A DNA stretch of 64,000 nt from Sipunculus nudus (lineage: Eukaryota > Annelida > Sipuncula > Golfingiida > Sipunculidae), in the NCBI GenBank assembly GCA_026874595.1, contig JAPPUL010000072.1, forward strand, positions 186,001 to 250,000, written 5' to 3'. Each line of letters begins with the position of its first letter. Position 1 is the first letter of the stretch. The notes under the pieces were generated by a model. It saw only the letters and a program-made list of their open reading frames with translations, did not search any database and had not been told where the DNA came from. This document shows positions 1 through 8,503 of this stretch, one piece after another. A program made the position numbers and the translations under genes.

Positions 1-840
1 GTAGCTTGCTTCTACTCTCTTGAAATACGTTACAAAGTCTCCTTTCAAATTATTGCTTACTCGACTTATCAAAAATGAATGAAACTTTATATAAGGTTTT
101 GACACCGGATATAACTTGAACTTTACAAAATCTCGCTGATTTATTGATTCTAAATAGTGCGGATTTTCCCATATCAATGTCCTCCAGCCAACAAAATCTA
201 AATAACCCATGAAATAATCTCGCTGATTACTATCCTTATCCACCAACCGCAAATATAATCCGTTATTTATATTTCGTCCCGATACCTCAACACTTAGTGC
301 TTTCAAAGTCCCCACATTATCCAATACCCCATTCCCCACATTCGACAAATCTCCATTCTCATTATATTCCATTATCTCATACAACGGCTTTACTTCTGCA
401 TATGCGTTGTATCTATGCTTTACTGGGTAATGTATCCTTACTCCAAGAACCGTCTCCCCTCCCTTCGTTTCTACCTTCTTTGCATAGGAATTATTTTTAT
501 TGTTTACTGTGTCGGCTGATGAGTTGAACCTTATTACCCAATTCGATAAAGCCATGTCTTCTTGCGTTATCAAGTATTTTGTTGTGTCAGTCTCTACTTT
601 ACCGTCTTTCCCTCCCGGACTGCCCTTTGTGTAGGGACTCCCCGCTTTCCCATTTTCTGCCTCGTATTTACCAAAATCCAAAAGCACCTTCTCAAGTACT
701 TTCCCCTCAGCAGCTTTTCCTTGTGAACCCTGTCTCCCCTGCGTACCCTGCGTACCCTGCGTACCCTGCGCTCCTAAATCACTTGCTCCTACGAGTCCAT
801 AAATTATCAATAAACTTAGTGTTTGTACAATTCTTTTCAT
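1..840 (-). CDS. flaA: FlaA flagellar filament sheath protein with collagen-like N-terminal insert (3' end outside window)
   Basis: The frame is open from the ATG at 840-838 to the window edge (280 codons, no stop), so the C-terminus is missing. An AAGGAG ribosome site lies at 851-856. Residues 1 to about 20 form a signal peptide, so the product should be periplasmic. Residues from about 25 to 47 are Gly-X-Gln triplets (GAQ, GTQ three times, GRQ, GSQ). From about residue 95 the protein has the FlaA pattern: SNWVIRFNSSAD, then SVEVSGRNINNGLYLRLVD, YLDFVGWRTLIWENP, LYPVSKPYIKF and GDFVTYFKRVE. FlaA forms the sheath around the spirochaete periplasmic flagellar filament. Family assignment rests on these motifs. 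The Gly-X-Gln insert is not something I know from described FlaA proteins. Confidence 0.88.
   Translation of the reverse strand, partial: MKRIVQTLSLLIIYGLVGASDLGAQGTQGTQGTQGRQGSQGKAAEGKVLEKVLLDFGKYEAENGKAGSPYTKGSPGGKDGKVETDTTKYLITQEDMALSNWVIRFNSSADTVNNKNNSYAKKVETKGGETVLGVRIHYPVKHRYNAYAEVKPLYEIMEYNENGDLSNVGNGVLDNVGTLKALSVEVSGRNINNGLYLRLVDKDSNQRDYFMGYLDFVGWRTLIWENPHYLESINQRDFVKFKLYPVSKPYIKFHSFLISRVSNNLKGDFVTYFKRVEASY
738..773. repeat. 9-bp tandem repeat encoding Gly-X-Gln in flaA
   Basis: Three exact copies of CCTGCGTAC (738-746, 747-755, 756-764) are followed by one diverged copy, CCTGCGCTC. On the minus strand each unit adds one Gly-Thr-Gln triplet to the FlaA N-terminus. Because the unit is a multiple of three, copy-number change would keep the frame. 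Confidence 0.9.
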
Positions 841-1114
841 GTTTGTAGCACTCCTTAGCGTTTTTTTAATATCTTCCTTTATCTTCCTCCCCATATTATT
901 TGTTTCAAGACCCCTCTATCCTAGAAACAAAAAGCTATTTCCTTCTCGTGTACAAAATTATATATATTTGAAGGAACTTGTCAAGTCAAGTTCTCTACTA
1001 GCACTCTCTTGCTCCTTTGTTATTCTAAACACACTTAATTACTTTTATTCATACTTTATAATTTATCTTTTTCTATTTTTTTCACCTTTTTTTTATTTAC
1101 CTTATATTTTATAT
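841..1114. other. Divergent intergenic region between flaA and the DUF362 gene
   Basis: This region carries the flaA ribosome site (AAGGAG on the minus strand, 851-856). An open frame runs through it on the plus strand, but the product would be a low-complexity Phe/Leu/Tyr/Ser stretch joined to the DUF362 protein, so I treat it as non-coding. I see no convincing sigma-28 promoter for flaA. Confidence 0.5.
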
Positions 1115-2023
1115 ATGGCTTTTGTTTCAATTATTAAAACAGATGATTATAACCATATTAAGCAAAATCTTGTAGACGTTATCTCGCCTCTTGGCAACAT
1201 TAATTCTTTTATCTCAAAAGACGATAACGTGCTTATTAAACCTAATTTGCTCGGACCAAAGCGACACCATAATGACCCACTTATTACAGACCCTCGCCTT
1301 ATCCTTGCTTGTGCTCAGTTGATTCATGAGCTTGGGGCTAAAGTCTCTATCGCTGATTCTCCCGCTTGGGGGACTCCTCTTCAAATACTTTCTAAAACTA
1401 AAGTCTTTAAAGATTTACAAAAGCTAAATGTTAATATCATTAATCTTAAAAAACCTCAACATAAATTCAAAATCTTTTCTAAAGACTCCTCTCTCAAAAA
1501 TTACAAAATTATTAACCTACCAAAACTTAAGGTCCATTGCCAACTTGGCCTTTCTTTAGCTGTTAAGAATATGTTTGGATGCATTGCAGGAAAACGTAAG
1601 GCTATACTACATTTCTCCTTAGCCGATAAGCATAATCTCTTTGCTGAGATGCTCGTTAAAAATTGTTTCGATTTAAACCCTATTTTGAATATACTTGATG
1701 CCGTTTATGCCATGGATAAAAAAGGGCCCATGGGCGGAGTCCCTAAATTAACTAATCTACTCGTTGCTTCTACCGACCCTGTTGCTCTTGATACCGTCAT
1801 AACAAAAGCTCTTGACTACCCTTTCCCTTATAAAATTTTAACCGCTGCCAAATCTTTAAACCTTGGACAATCTAATATCACGCAAATTAATACCAATATC
1901 CCCATCCCTAATATCTCTTTAGATTATCCAAACCCTATCCCTATCTCTTTCTCTCCCATTAAAATATCTAAATCTTTAATTAAAAATATCTTTGTTAAAA
2001 ACTTAAAGCAAAAATCTGCTTAA
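1115..2023 (+). CDS. DUF362 domain protein
   Basis: The 302-residue product starts at an internal ATG (MAFVSIIKTDDY). The frame is open upstream, but that part is low-complexity. Recognisable DUF362 features are DNVLIKPNLLGPK near residue 35, ADSPAWGT near 80, INLPKLKVHCQLGLSLAVKN near 135 and a TDPVALDTVI stretch near 220. Many family members carry a C-terminal ferredoxin domain. None is present here. The family's biochemical role is unsettled, with links to iron-sulfur chemistry suggested for some members. The gene is pyrimidine-rich because it lies on the lagging strand. No clear ribosome site precedes the chosen start. Confidence 0.75.
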   Translation: MAFVSIIKTDDYNHIKQNLVDVISPLGNINSFISKDDNVLIKPNLLGPKRHHNDPLITDPRLILACAQLIHELGAKVSIADSPAWGTPLQILSKTKVFKDLQKLNVNIINLKKPQHKFKIFSKDSSLKNYKIINLPKLKVHCQLGLSLAVKNMFGCIAGKRKAILHFSLADKHNLFAEMLVKNCFDLNPILNILDAVYAMDKKGPMGGVPKLTNLLVASTDPVALDTVITKALDYPFPYKILTAAKSLNLGQSNITQINTNIPIPNISLDYPNPIPISFSPIKISKSLIKNIFVKNLKQKSA

Positions 2024-2026
2024 TTA

Positions 2027-2074
2027 TTTTTTACGCTACTTTTTACGCTACTTTTTACGCTACTTTTTACGCTT
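2027..2074. repeat. 12-bp tandem repeat at the DUF362/slt convergent junction
   Basis: Four copies of a 12-bp unit (CTTTTTACGCTA, first and last copies slightly altered) lie between two convergent genes. The repeat overlaps the stop codon and last codons of the transglycosylase gene (Lys-Arg-Lys-Lys-stop on the minus strand). No terminator hairpin is visible in it. Confidence 0.85.
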
Positions 2075-4588
2075 TTCGTAAAGTTGCCTGTATATATAAT
2101 AACTCCCCAAAACCTTTCGTACGTAGTTTCTTGTCTCGTCTATATCTATTAGCTCTATAACTAGTTTATCATTAAGCGCCTTGTTCTCTTTTGAAAGTCC
2201 ATTACGTAGCGCATTTCTAAACCTCCCCACCATATTCCTTATCCGAGTCGGTCCCCCATTGTAACTTGCTACCGCCTCGCTTAACGGCTGTCTCCTTAAT
2301 AAAAATCTTAAGTATTTTACTCCTAATGATATATTTGTCTTACTATCATATAAATTAATCCCTCCTCGCCCTGCCCGCCCTCGTCCAAGCCCATCTAACC
2401 ACTCACCCACACCCTGCAATATCTGCATAAGCCCCTTTGCTCCTGATACCGATAAAGCCTTCTCATTAAATCTACTCTCCTCCCGTATCACCGCCATTAC
2501 CAAGTGTTTATCAACCCCATAGCGTTTTGATTGCTCGTATACTATATCACTATAATATAAAGGATACACTTCCTCGCTTATAACAGGTATTATATATCCA
2601 TGATTCCTAACTCCATTCAAATAGTCTACTAGAAAATCGCTATATCTTATTACGTAATCACGCCTCCCAAGCTCCTTAAATAACTTCGATAATACCAAAT
2701 AATACCTTCCGCGACTCTCCAAGTTACCTACATACCCCTTTAATAACTCATATCCTGCCTCTCCATTGCCCACTTGAAACAATATATACCCCTTCCAAAA
2801 TAGTTCATCCTCTTCTAATCTAAAATTATATTCCACCTTTACTGAAGCATAGCGCTGCTTAAACTCTTTTGTCTTAAAAAATCTCTTGTAACGCCCCTCA
2901 AGCTCCATATATAGTTTAATCCGTTCACTATATGACAATAACCCCTCAAGCCGCTCTAACGAAAGCCCTGTATAGTAACTTCTACCATGATCATACAAGG
3001 CCTTCTTGAAATACCTAACCCCCTCTGCCGCCTCACCAATATCTAAGTATAACTCTCCAAGCCAATAGGTATACTTTACTCGCCTATACGGACTCAATTT
3101 CCCATAATCTACTTCCAAAAATGTATCTATTAAAAACCTTCTATTTGATTCCTTGCCTATCAACCTGAAAAATACTCGCTCAACCAAAGACTCATACCCA
3201 AGCTCAAATAATCGACTCACTAGTTTGCCATATTCCCTCGCTCCTGAAACTCCTTTCTCCTTACTAGCTTTATACAGCTCCTCTCCTAGATGCTTAAGCA
3301 ATACCATTCCCGCTTCCAAAACCTTTGGATGCCCATTCTCATGTAATATCTCCTTAAGCCTTGCAAGTCCCTCAGCTATATCCTCTTCCCCTCCATCAAC
3401 CCCTCCATCAACCAGTACCACTGCCTCCTCATAACTAAACTTCTTGCCATACTTACTCCCAAATCCAAAGACTTCCTTTACTTTCTTTGATATCTCTTTT
3501 GCTTTCTTTATCTGCATTTGCGATATGTAATATTTGTACAGCACTTTGTAATATGTATATTCGCTCTCCTTAGATTCTACTTGAAACGTCTTTTCTCTTA
3601 CAATTTTATCTATTAACCGCTTTATAAGCTTTTGAGTTGCTTTTGAAACCCCCTTCTCATGCCCTTTTAACGACTGATAGTAATTTATAAGATATATTAC
3701 TGCCTCGGTACTTAAATCTCTCGTGTATCCTCCACCTACCCTCTTTATCCCATTTATAGCTTCCGATTTATAGCGCCTGTTATCTCCTTCCTTAAGAATA
3801 TTCAAATACGCTCTTATCGCTCCCTTATAATCCCTTTTCCCCTCATAACCTCTCCCTATATAGTACATTAGCTTAGATTCTACCTCCCCTTCCGTCATAC
3901 GTCTTTTATCTATTATTATATTTATCCCCTCTCCCCCTTTAACTCGTTTTAAAAATCCCTTATACTCCTTTATTAATTTACTATACCAGGATAAGCGTAA
4001 ATAAGACTGCCCCTCAAGCTCAAGCAATCGCAACATAACCTCTCCTCCCATCCCAACACGCTCCCTCGCTTTCTTTAAATGCTTAATCGCATTTACATAG
4101 CTTCTATCTTTATAATATAACTCCCCTATCTTGTAGTTTATATAATCGCTAAATGCCTCGTTTTCTCTTGCACTCCTACTTAGGTACTTTATGCCCATCC
4201 TCGTATTCCCTAGCTTAAGATAACTTAACCCCTTTATATAAGACTCTACAAAACCTTGTCTGCAATATCTGCTCTCTTCTACTCTCGCTCCGCCACCCCC
4301 CTCAAACCCACCTCTTATATTTGCTATTTTGCCCCCTACAATATCTTTATATCTTCCTCGCTTATAACCCCGCACATACTCACTCATTCCACATAGCGGA
4401 AGTTTTACCTTTACATTCGATAACTTAAACCTCTCAAGTGCAGCTAACTTTATAGCCAATCCCCTCTTCTCATTTTGCACATCTACATAATCTAGCCTCT
4501 CATCATATCCACAGCTATTTAACATTACAAAAAGTACTACTTTTATTGAAAACCACAGTTTAATGAATAATTTATCTACATAAAACAT
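2060..4588 (-). CDS. Lytic murein transglycosylase, TPR-rich lipoprotein
   Basis: The product of 842 residues starts with a lipoprotein-type signal ending near Cys26 (VMLNSC). A long helical, TPR-like middle part spans roughly residues 100-680 (repeats such as GIKYLSRSA, AIKHLKKAR, GAIRAYLNIL). The C-terminal SLT domain starts near residue 690 with YGVDKHLVMAVIREESRFN. The Glu of the ESRF motif is the expected catalytic acid. GAKGLMQI and AVASYNGGP follow as in the family. Slt70-type enzymes cleave the MurNAc-GlcNAc bond in peptidoglycan to give 1,6-anhydro ends. It is leading-strand on this arm and very rich in Gly, Glu, Arg and Val. It is about 200 residues longer than E. coli Slt70. Confidence 0.85.
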   Translation of the reverse strand: MFYVDKLFIKLWFSIKVVLFVMLNSCGYDERLDYVDVQNEKRGLAIKLAALERFKLSNVKVKLPLCGMSEYVRGYKRGRYKDIVGGKIANIRGGFEGGGGARVEESRYCRQGFVESYIKGLSYLKLGNTRMGIKYLSRSARENEAFSDYINYKIGELYYKDRSYVNAIKHLKKARERVGMGGEVMLRLLELEGQSYLRLSWYSKLIKEYKGFLKRVKGGEGINIIIDKRRMTEGEVESKLMYYIGRGYEGKRDYKGAIRAYLNILKEGDNRRYKSEAINGIKRVGGGYTRDLSTEAVIYLINYYQSLKGHEKGVSKATQKLIKRLIDKIVREKTFQVESKESEYTYYKVLYKYYISQMQIKKAKEISKKVKEVFGFGSKYGKKFSYEEAVVLVDGGVDGGEEDIAEGLARLKEILHENGHPKVLEAGMVLLKHLGEELYKASKEKGVSGAREYGKLVSRLFELGYESLVERVFFRLIGKESNRRFLIDTFLEVDYGKLSPYRRVKYTYWLGELYLDIGEAAEGVRYFKKALYDHGRSYYTGLSLERLEGLLSYSERIKLYMELEGRYKRFFKTKEFKQRYASVKVEYNFRLEEDELFWKGYILFQVGNGEAGYELLKGYVGNLESRGRYYLVLSKLFKELGRRDYVIRYSDFLVDYLNGVRNHGYIIPVISEEVYPLYYSDIVYEQSKRYGVDKHLVMAVIREESRFNEKALSVSGAKGLMQILQGVGEWLDGLGRGRAGRGGINLYDSKTNISLGVKYLRFLLRRQPLSEAVASYNGGPTRIRNMVGRFRNALRNGLSKENKALNDKLVIELIDIDETRNYVRKVLGSYYIYRQLYEKRKK

Positions 4589-4664
4589 TTTATTTCCCCT
4601 TTTTACTCCCTTACTACTCTCACCCTCTATTGGCGTTTTTTAGCCTTTTCTTATATTTTTTTGT

Positions 4665-6002
4665 ATGTACTTTGTAAACGAACTACTAAATCTAAGCCCT
4701 TCTATATCCTCTAAACCAAAACTTTTTCTCTTTTTCCCTTTAGCGTATTTTTGCCTAACTTTTATCCTTTATTCTCACTCATTTGCCGCAACCTCCTCAA
4801 GCCTTACCCAAAAAACAAAAATACAATCTTTAAAAGTTTCTGTTCTAACTTTTGGTCCAGGACAAAGCTTACACTCTCAATGGGGGCATAATGCTCTTCG
4901 CATTAAAACCAATTCAAACGACATCGTTTATGATTTTGGGACTTTTGATTATACTCATAACGTCCTCTCAAGCTTCCTCCTCGGGAAGAATAGCTTCTGG
5001 CTTAGTATCGCTTCCTACTCTGCCAACCACTCATTTTACGCTCGCTATGGCAGATACATCTTTGAACAGCAAATAATCCTCTCCTATAAACAAAAAGTTA
5101 TCCTACAAAATTTACTCGATATTCACTCTAAACCCAAAAATAAGTTCTATGTCTACCACTACGCCAAAAATAACTGTTCCTCTAAATTACGCGATACTTT
5201 AAATATTATTCTTAACAACTCCCTTAAAAAGCAAACTCATAACGTCCCCTTCAAATCTCTTCGGCAAATCTCAGACCCCTTAGTAAAACATATTTTCCCC
5301 GCTAAAATCCTCTCTGACCTACTATTTGATTCTTCCCACGATAAAGTAATCTCTGTCTATCAAGCTATGGCCTTCCCTCTAGTTGTAAGAGACTTCTTAC
5401 CTTTCATTTTAAACAATAACAGCAAAACCCCTTCTAACAACAAGTTTAACAATATCAATCCAAAAAAAATAACCCCTCGCCTCATACATTCTCAAAAATA
5501 TCTACTTAAAGCTTCCTTACCTAAAAAACCTTCTTATGCAAATATTTATAATGCCTTCTCTTTTGCATTCATTGCCTTTATCTTTACCGCTCTTAGTGTT
5601 TGTGCTTTGCCTTTTCATTTATATCCTCCTTTACGAAAATTCTTAACCTCTTCGGCTCTTATCATTTTAGCTATCCCCATTAGCGTCTTCTCCTTAATCT
5701 CTATTCATTTTCTTATAGTTCTTAAATATGATATCTCTATTATCTCACATCTTTTAATCTCTATTCCCGACCTTATCCTACCTATTGCCGGCATCTTTTG
5801 CTTTAATTTAACTCGACAAGTCTTTTTACTACGGCTTTGGCTTTTTTATAAACTCTTTACTCTATCCACTTTATTCTTCCTAATCTCTATAAACGTATTC
5901 GCTCAGCCCATCGGGTATATCTTTATCTTCATAACCATATTTTATTTTATTATCTGGCTTTTGGTTAATAATCTCTCAAAAGACCCCTCCTATAATCCCT
6001 AG
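4665..6002 (+). CDS. DUF4105 (Lnb-type N-terminal) membrane protein
   Basis: This 445-residue protein has a signal or anchor segment at about 20-42. Its DUF4105 domain covers about residues 56-230 and shows LTFGPGQSLHSQWGHNALRI, YDFGTFDYTHN, FWLSIASY and FYVYHYAKNNCSSKLRDTL. The conserved His of WGHNA and the Cys of NNCSS are both present. The C-terminal third holds about five hydrophobic segments. DUF4105 proteins are exported or inner-membrane proteins of unclear biochemical role. The gene is divergent from the transglycosylase gene, with a 76-bp gap. Confidence 0.72.
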   Translation: MYFVNELLNLSPSISSKPKLFLFFPLAYFCLTFILYSHSFAATSSSLTQKTKIQSLKVSVLTFGPGQSLHSQWGHNALRIKTNSNDIVYDFGTFDYTHNVLSSFLLGKNSFWLSIASYSANHSFYARYGRYIFEQQIILSYKQKVILQNLLDIHSKPKNKFYVYHYAKNNCSSKLRDTLNIILNNSLKKQTHNVPFKSLRQISDPLVKHIFPAKILSDLLFDSSHDKVISVYQAMAFPLVVRDFLPFILNNNSKTPSNNKFNNINPKKITPRLIHSQKYLLKASLPKKPSYANIYNAFSFAFIAFIFTALSVCALPFHLYPPLRKFLTSSALIILAIPISVFSLISIHFLIVLKYDISIISHLLISIPDLILPIAGIFCFNLTRQVFLLRLWLFYKLFTLSTLFFLISINVFAQPIGYIFIFITIFYFIIWLLVNNLSKDPSYNP

Positions 6003-6182
6003 CGATTTATTATCAACATAAAAACCCTTATTTCGCTTAGCTTTTTTCTACCTAATATCTTTATTATGCTTGACTTATTTTTGCTTATCCTGTACATTTT
6101 ACTCTTTGGTCCTGTAATGTCAATGCCTTTTCTTATATTTACTTATTGCGCTTTTTTTAAAAAAACTCTTTGGAGGACTTTT

Positions 6183-6350
6183 ATGACTTGCTTTTCTAAT
6201 AAAGAACTAAATCACTTTGTTATTAAAAACGTCAATTCTCAAGATATTCCTCATGTCAATGAATGTAAAAGATGCAATACTCGCTTTACACTAATTAAAA
6301 AGACAATAGAACAAATGACTCGTAATTCTTGTTCTATAAATCCTCTTTAA
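6183..6350 (+). CDS. Hypothetical 55-residue protein with one CxxC pair
   Basis: The start is the ATG 5 bases after a strong GGAGG ribosome site (6173-6177). The frame is open further upstream, but only as a hydrophobic low-complexity stretch. The product has one Cys-Lys-Arg-Cys pair in ECKRCNTRFTLIKK and is otherwise unremarkable. I do not recognise a family. It precedes the dehydrogenase-like gene by 50 bp and may share its transcript. Confidence 0.45.
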   Translation: MTCFSNKELNHFVIKNVNSQDIPHVNECKRCNTRFTLIKKTIEQMTRNSCSINPL

Positions 6351-6400
6351 TTATTTAAGATAGTCTTTTGTTGCTACTTTCATTTATCGAGGTTTTTTTT

Positions 6401-7279
6401 TTGAGTGATTTCAAGATCGGCTTTATCGGCCTTGGCAATTTGGGCTCTGCTATATTAACGCGTTTTAGCTCTATTCATAAAAACAATATTTTTGTTTGGA
6501 ATAGAACTAAAAAAGAAAACTTCTCCAAAAGCCCTTTTTCTTTTTGTCAAAACCCTGCTCAGCTTGCGCAAAATTCAGACCTAATATTTATATGTCTATT
6601 TGATAGTAATGCTGTATCTGATGTCTTCTTAGGCACAAATGGTTTACTACAAAAGCACAAGAACTTAGAAAATAAAATCATTGTTGACTTAACTTCTAAT
6701 CATTATGAGCATGTTTTAAAGTTCTATGACTTTGCTTTTAGATATAACTTCCAATATCTTGAATGTCCTGTACTCGGTAGTGTTAGCCCTGCTTTGAAAG
6801 GTTTGCTTACTGCTCTTGTAAGTGGTAACAAAAGTGCTTTTGATTATGCTTATCAATATATTAAAGTCTTTGCTTCTAATATTTTCTTCCTCGAAGAAAA
6901 AGCCCTCGCTTCCAAAATGAAAGTTATTAATAATCTTGTCTTGGCTAACTTTATGACTGCTCTTGCTGAGGCTTTGGTTTTAGGGCAGAATATCGGAATC
7001 GACAAAGCTGCCGTTTTGGATATTCTTGATAAGGGGGGGGGGAAGTCTCTTGTTCTTTCTGCTAAAAAGGATAAGCTCTTAAATAACGATTTCTCTACCC
7101 ATTTCTCTAGTGCTCTTATGTTAAAAGACTTGAAAGCCCTTTCTGATCTTGCTTTTGATATTAAAACATCTGTCCTCTCTGCTGCTGTCTCTAAGGAAAT
7201 CTTTGCTCTAACTTTCCAAAAGAATATTAGTCAACTCGATGTCTCCGCCATATACAAAATATTTAATCAGGAAGTTTAA
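6401..7279 (+). CDS. Beta-hydroxyacid (3-hydroxyisobutyrate type) dehydrogenase
   Basis: The likely start is TTG at 6401, preceded by GAGG at 6389-6392, which puts the Rossmann motif at the N-terminus (IGFIGLGNLGSAI, residues about 5-17). An upstream ATG at 6368 is possible. The product of about 292 residues has the two-domain layout of the 6-phosphogluconate/3-hydroxyisobutyrate dehydrogenase family: NAD(P)-binding domain, then CPVLGSVSPALKG near residue 127, then a helical domain with the conserved Lys in KMKVINNLVLANFMTALAEA. The substrate is unknown. A run of ten G (7033-7042) encodes Gly-Gly-Gly in frame and is a possible slippage site. Confidence 0.78.
   Translation: MSDFKIGFIGLGNLGSAILTRFSSIHKNNIFVWNRTKKENFSKSPFSFCQNPAQLAQNSDLIFICLFDSNAVSDVFLGTNGLLQKHKNLENKIIVDLTSNHYEHVLKFYDFAFRYNFQYLECPVLGSVSPALKGLLTALVSGNKSAFDYAYQYIKVFASNIFFLEEKALASKMKVINNLVLANFMTALAEALVLGQNIGIDKAAVLDILDKGGGKSLVLSAKKDKLLNNDFSTHFSSALMLKDLKALSDLAFDIKTSVLSAAVSKEIFALTFQKNISQLDVSAIYKIFNQEV
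7033..7042. repeat. G10 homopolymer inside coding sequence
   Basis: Ten consecutive G residues lie in the hydroxyacid dehydrogenase gene, and the frame is intact at this length. Gain or loss of one G would truncate the protein. Confidence 0.85.
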
Positions 7280-7510
7280 GCTTTATAACATTTTTACCTT
7301 TTTCTCACTTTTTCTCACTGATCTGGCCATTTACGCATACTTACTATAAGTTTTTTTAACTTTTTATCCGAAACCCATTTGGGGTGTTATTCTTACTATA
7401 GATTATTCTTGTTTAGTAGAGGCTGTGTTTTATTATATTTTTTATTATATTTTATTACACCATCTTTATTTGCAATGTTTTGGTTTTGCTTTTTTACAAG
7501 GAGGTTTTTT

Positions 7511-8425
7511 ATGTTTAAATCCAGACTGCTTTTTACCATTTGCGCTTCTTTTGCTTTAGTCTTATTCATTAAGACCAGCGGAGACTCTTTTAATATTAGC
7601 TCCATTAACAGGCATTTACAACCTCAGAATAGTATGCCCACTTATTCTTATGCTGTAGACGGATTTGAAATACCCGGCGAGTGGAGTGTTCGATTCTCTC
7701 GTTTCCGTTCTGACACTTGTGGTGATACCTTAAATGACCAAAAGGACTATCAAGACGATTCTGAGTGGTTTGGATGGTTTGTTGCCGATGGGAAGAACCT
7801 GAAACCTAATGGCATTTTGCCTGAATTCGTATATCGTAATGCTTCTTTTTTTAAACAAGAACAAAAGACTATATTGGGCCTTAAAGCTTGTTGGGATAAG
7901 AAGGCTTTTCATTCCATAACCCTTGAGCCTGTTAATAACTTAGCTTCTTCTAAGAAAGAGCGTTACAGCTTAAATAAGTTCGGCCGATATCCTGATGAAC
8001 CCTCCGGTTATAAAGAACTTGATACTGCTTCTTTTCTCAACTACACTAAAAGTTCTTATGTTGCGATCCCTGCTTTTACTCGCGAAATATCTATAATTGC
8101 TTGGATTAATAATTACAATCGATACTCCTTAGCTTTTCATGTTGAGGATGAAAAAGGTATGGTGCACATCCTTAAAGCTGGCTATATTAAACCTAATGGC
8201 TGGCATAAATTAACTGCTAATATCCCTTATCATATTCACAAAGCTAATTCTCCTCTAAAGTTGCGTAAAATTAAATTAACCACTAACCCTGTTCAGCCTA
8301 TTGATGCCGATACATACATTTACTTTGACTTTATGCATGCTAAAATGATTGTTACCGATCCCAACTTATATGGCAAGGATATTGAACGACCTAATCTCAT
8401 GTGGCAGTTTAGAGTCTCTAAATAA
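7511..8425 (+). CDS. FlaA-family flagellar sheath-like protein
   Basis: The start is the ATG at 7511, six bases after AAGGAGG (7498-7504). The product has 304 residues with a signal segment at about 1-22. The body has FlaA-family features: VDGFEIPGEWSVRFSRFRSD, an aromatic and charged linker, AFTREISIIAWINNYNRY, FHVEDEKGMVHILKAGY, GWHKLTANIPYHI, LRKIKLTTNP and IYFDFMHAKMI. In spirochaetes FlaA paralogues coat the periplasmic flagellar core. The role of this copy is inferred from the family only. It stands alone between non-flagellar genes. Confidence 0.78.
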   Translation: MFKSRLLFTICASFALVLFIKTSGDSFNISSINRHLQPQNSMPTYSYAVDGFEIPGEWSVRFSRFRSDTCGDTLNDQKDYQDDSEWFGWFVADGKNLKPNGILPEFVYRNASFFKQEQKTILGLKACWDKKAFHSITLEPVNNLASSKKERYSLNKFGRYPDEPSGYKELDTASFLNYTKSSYVAIPAFTREISIIAWINNYNRYSLAFHVEDEKGMVHILKAGYIKPNGWHKLTANIPYHIHKANSPLKLRKIKLTTNPVQPIDADTYIYFDFMHAKMIVTDPNLYGKDIERPNLMWQFRVSK

Positions 8426-8503
8426 ACATTATTATTTAATTTAGTCTCTATACTTGTTACAAATGCTTGTTACAACTGCTCGTGCAGATAATATAACCTT
8501 ACG

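Noticed and set aside
839-1114. Long in-frame N-terminal extension of the DUF362 gene
   Set aside because: It is Phe/Leu/Ser/Tyr low-complexity sequence from a pyrimidine-rich strand, overlaps the flaA start and ribosome site, and DUF362 homology begins at 1115.
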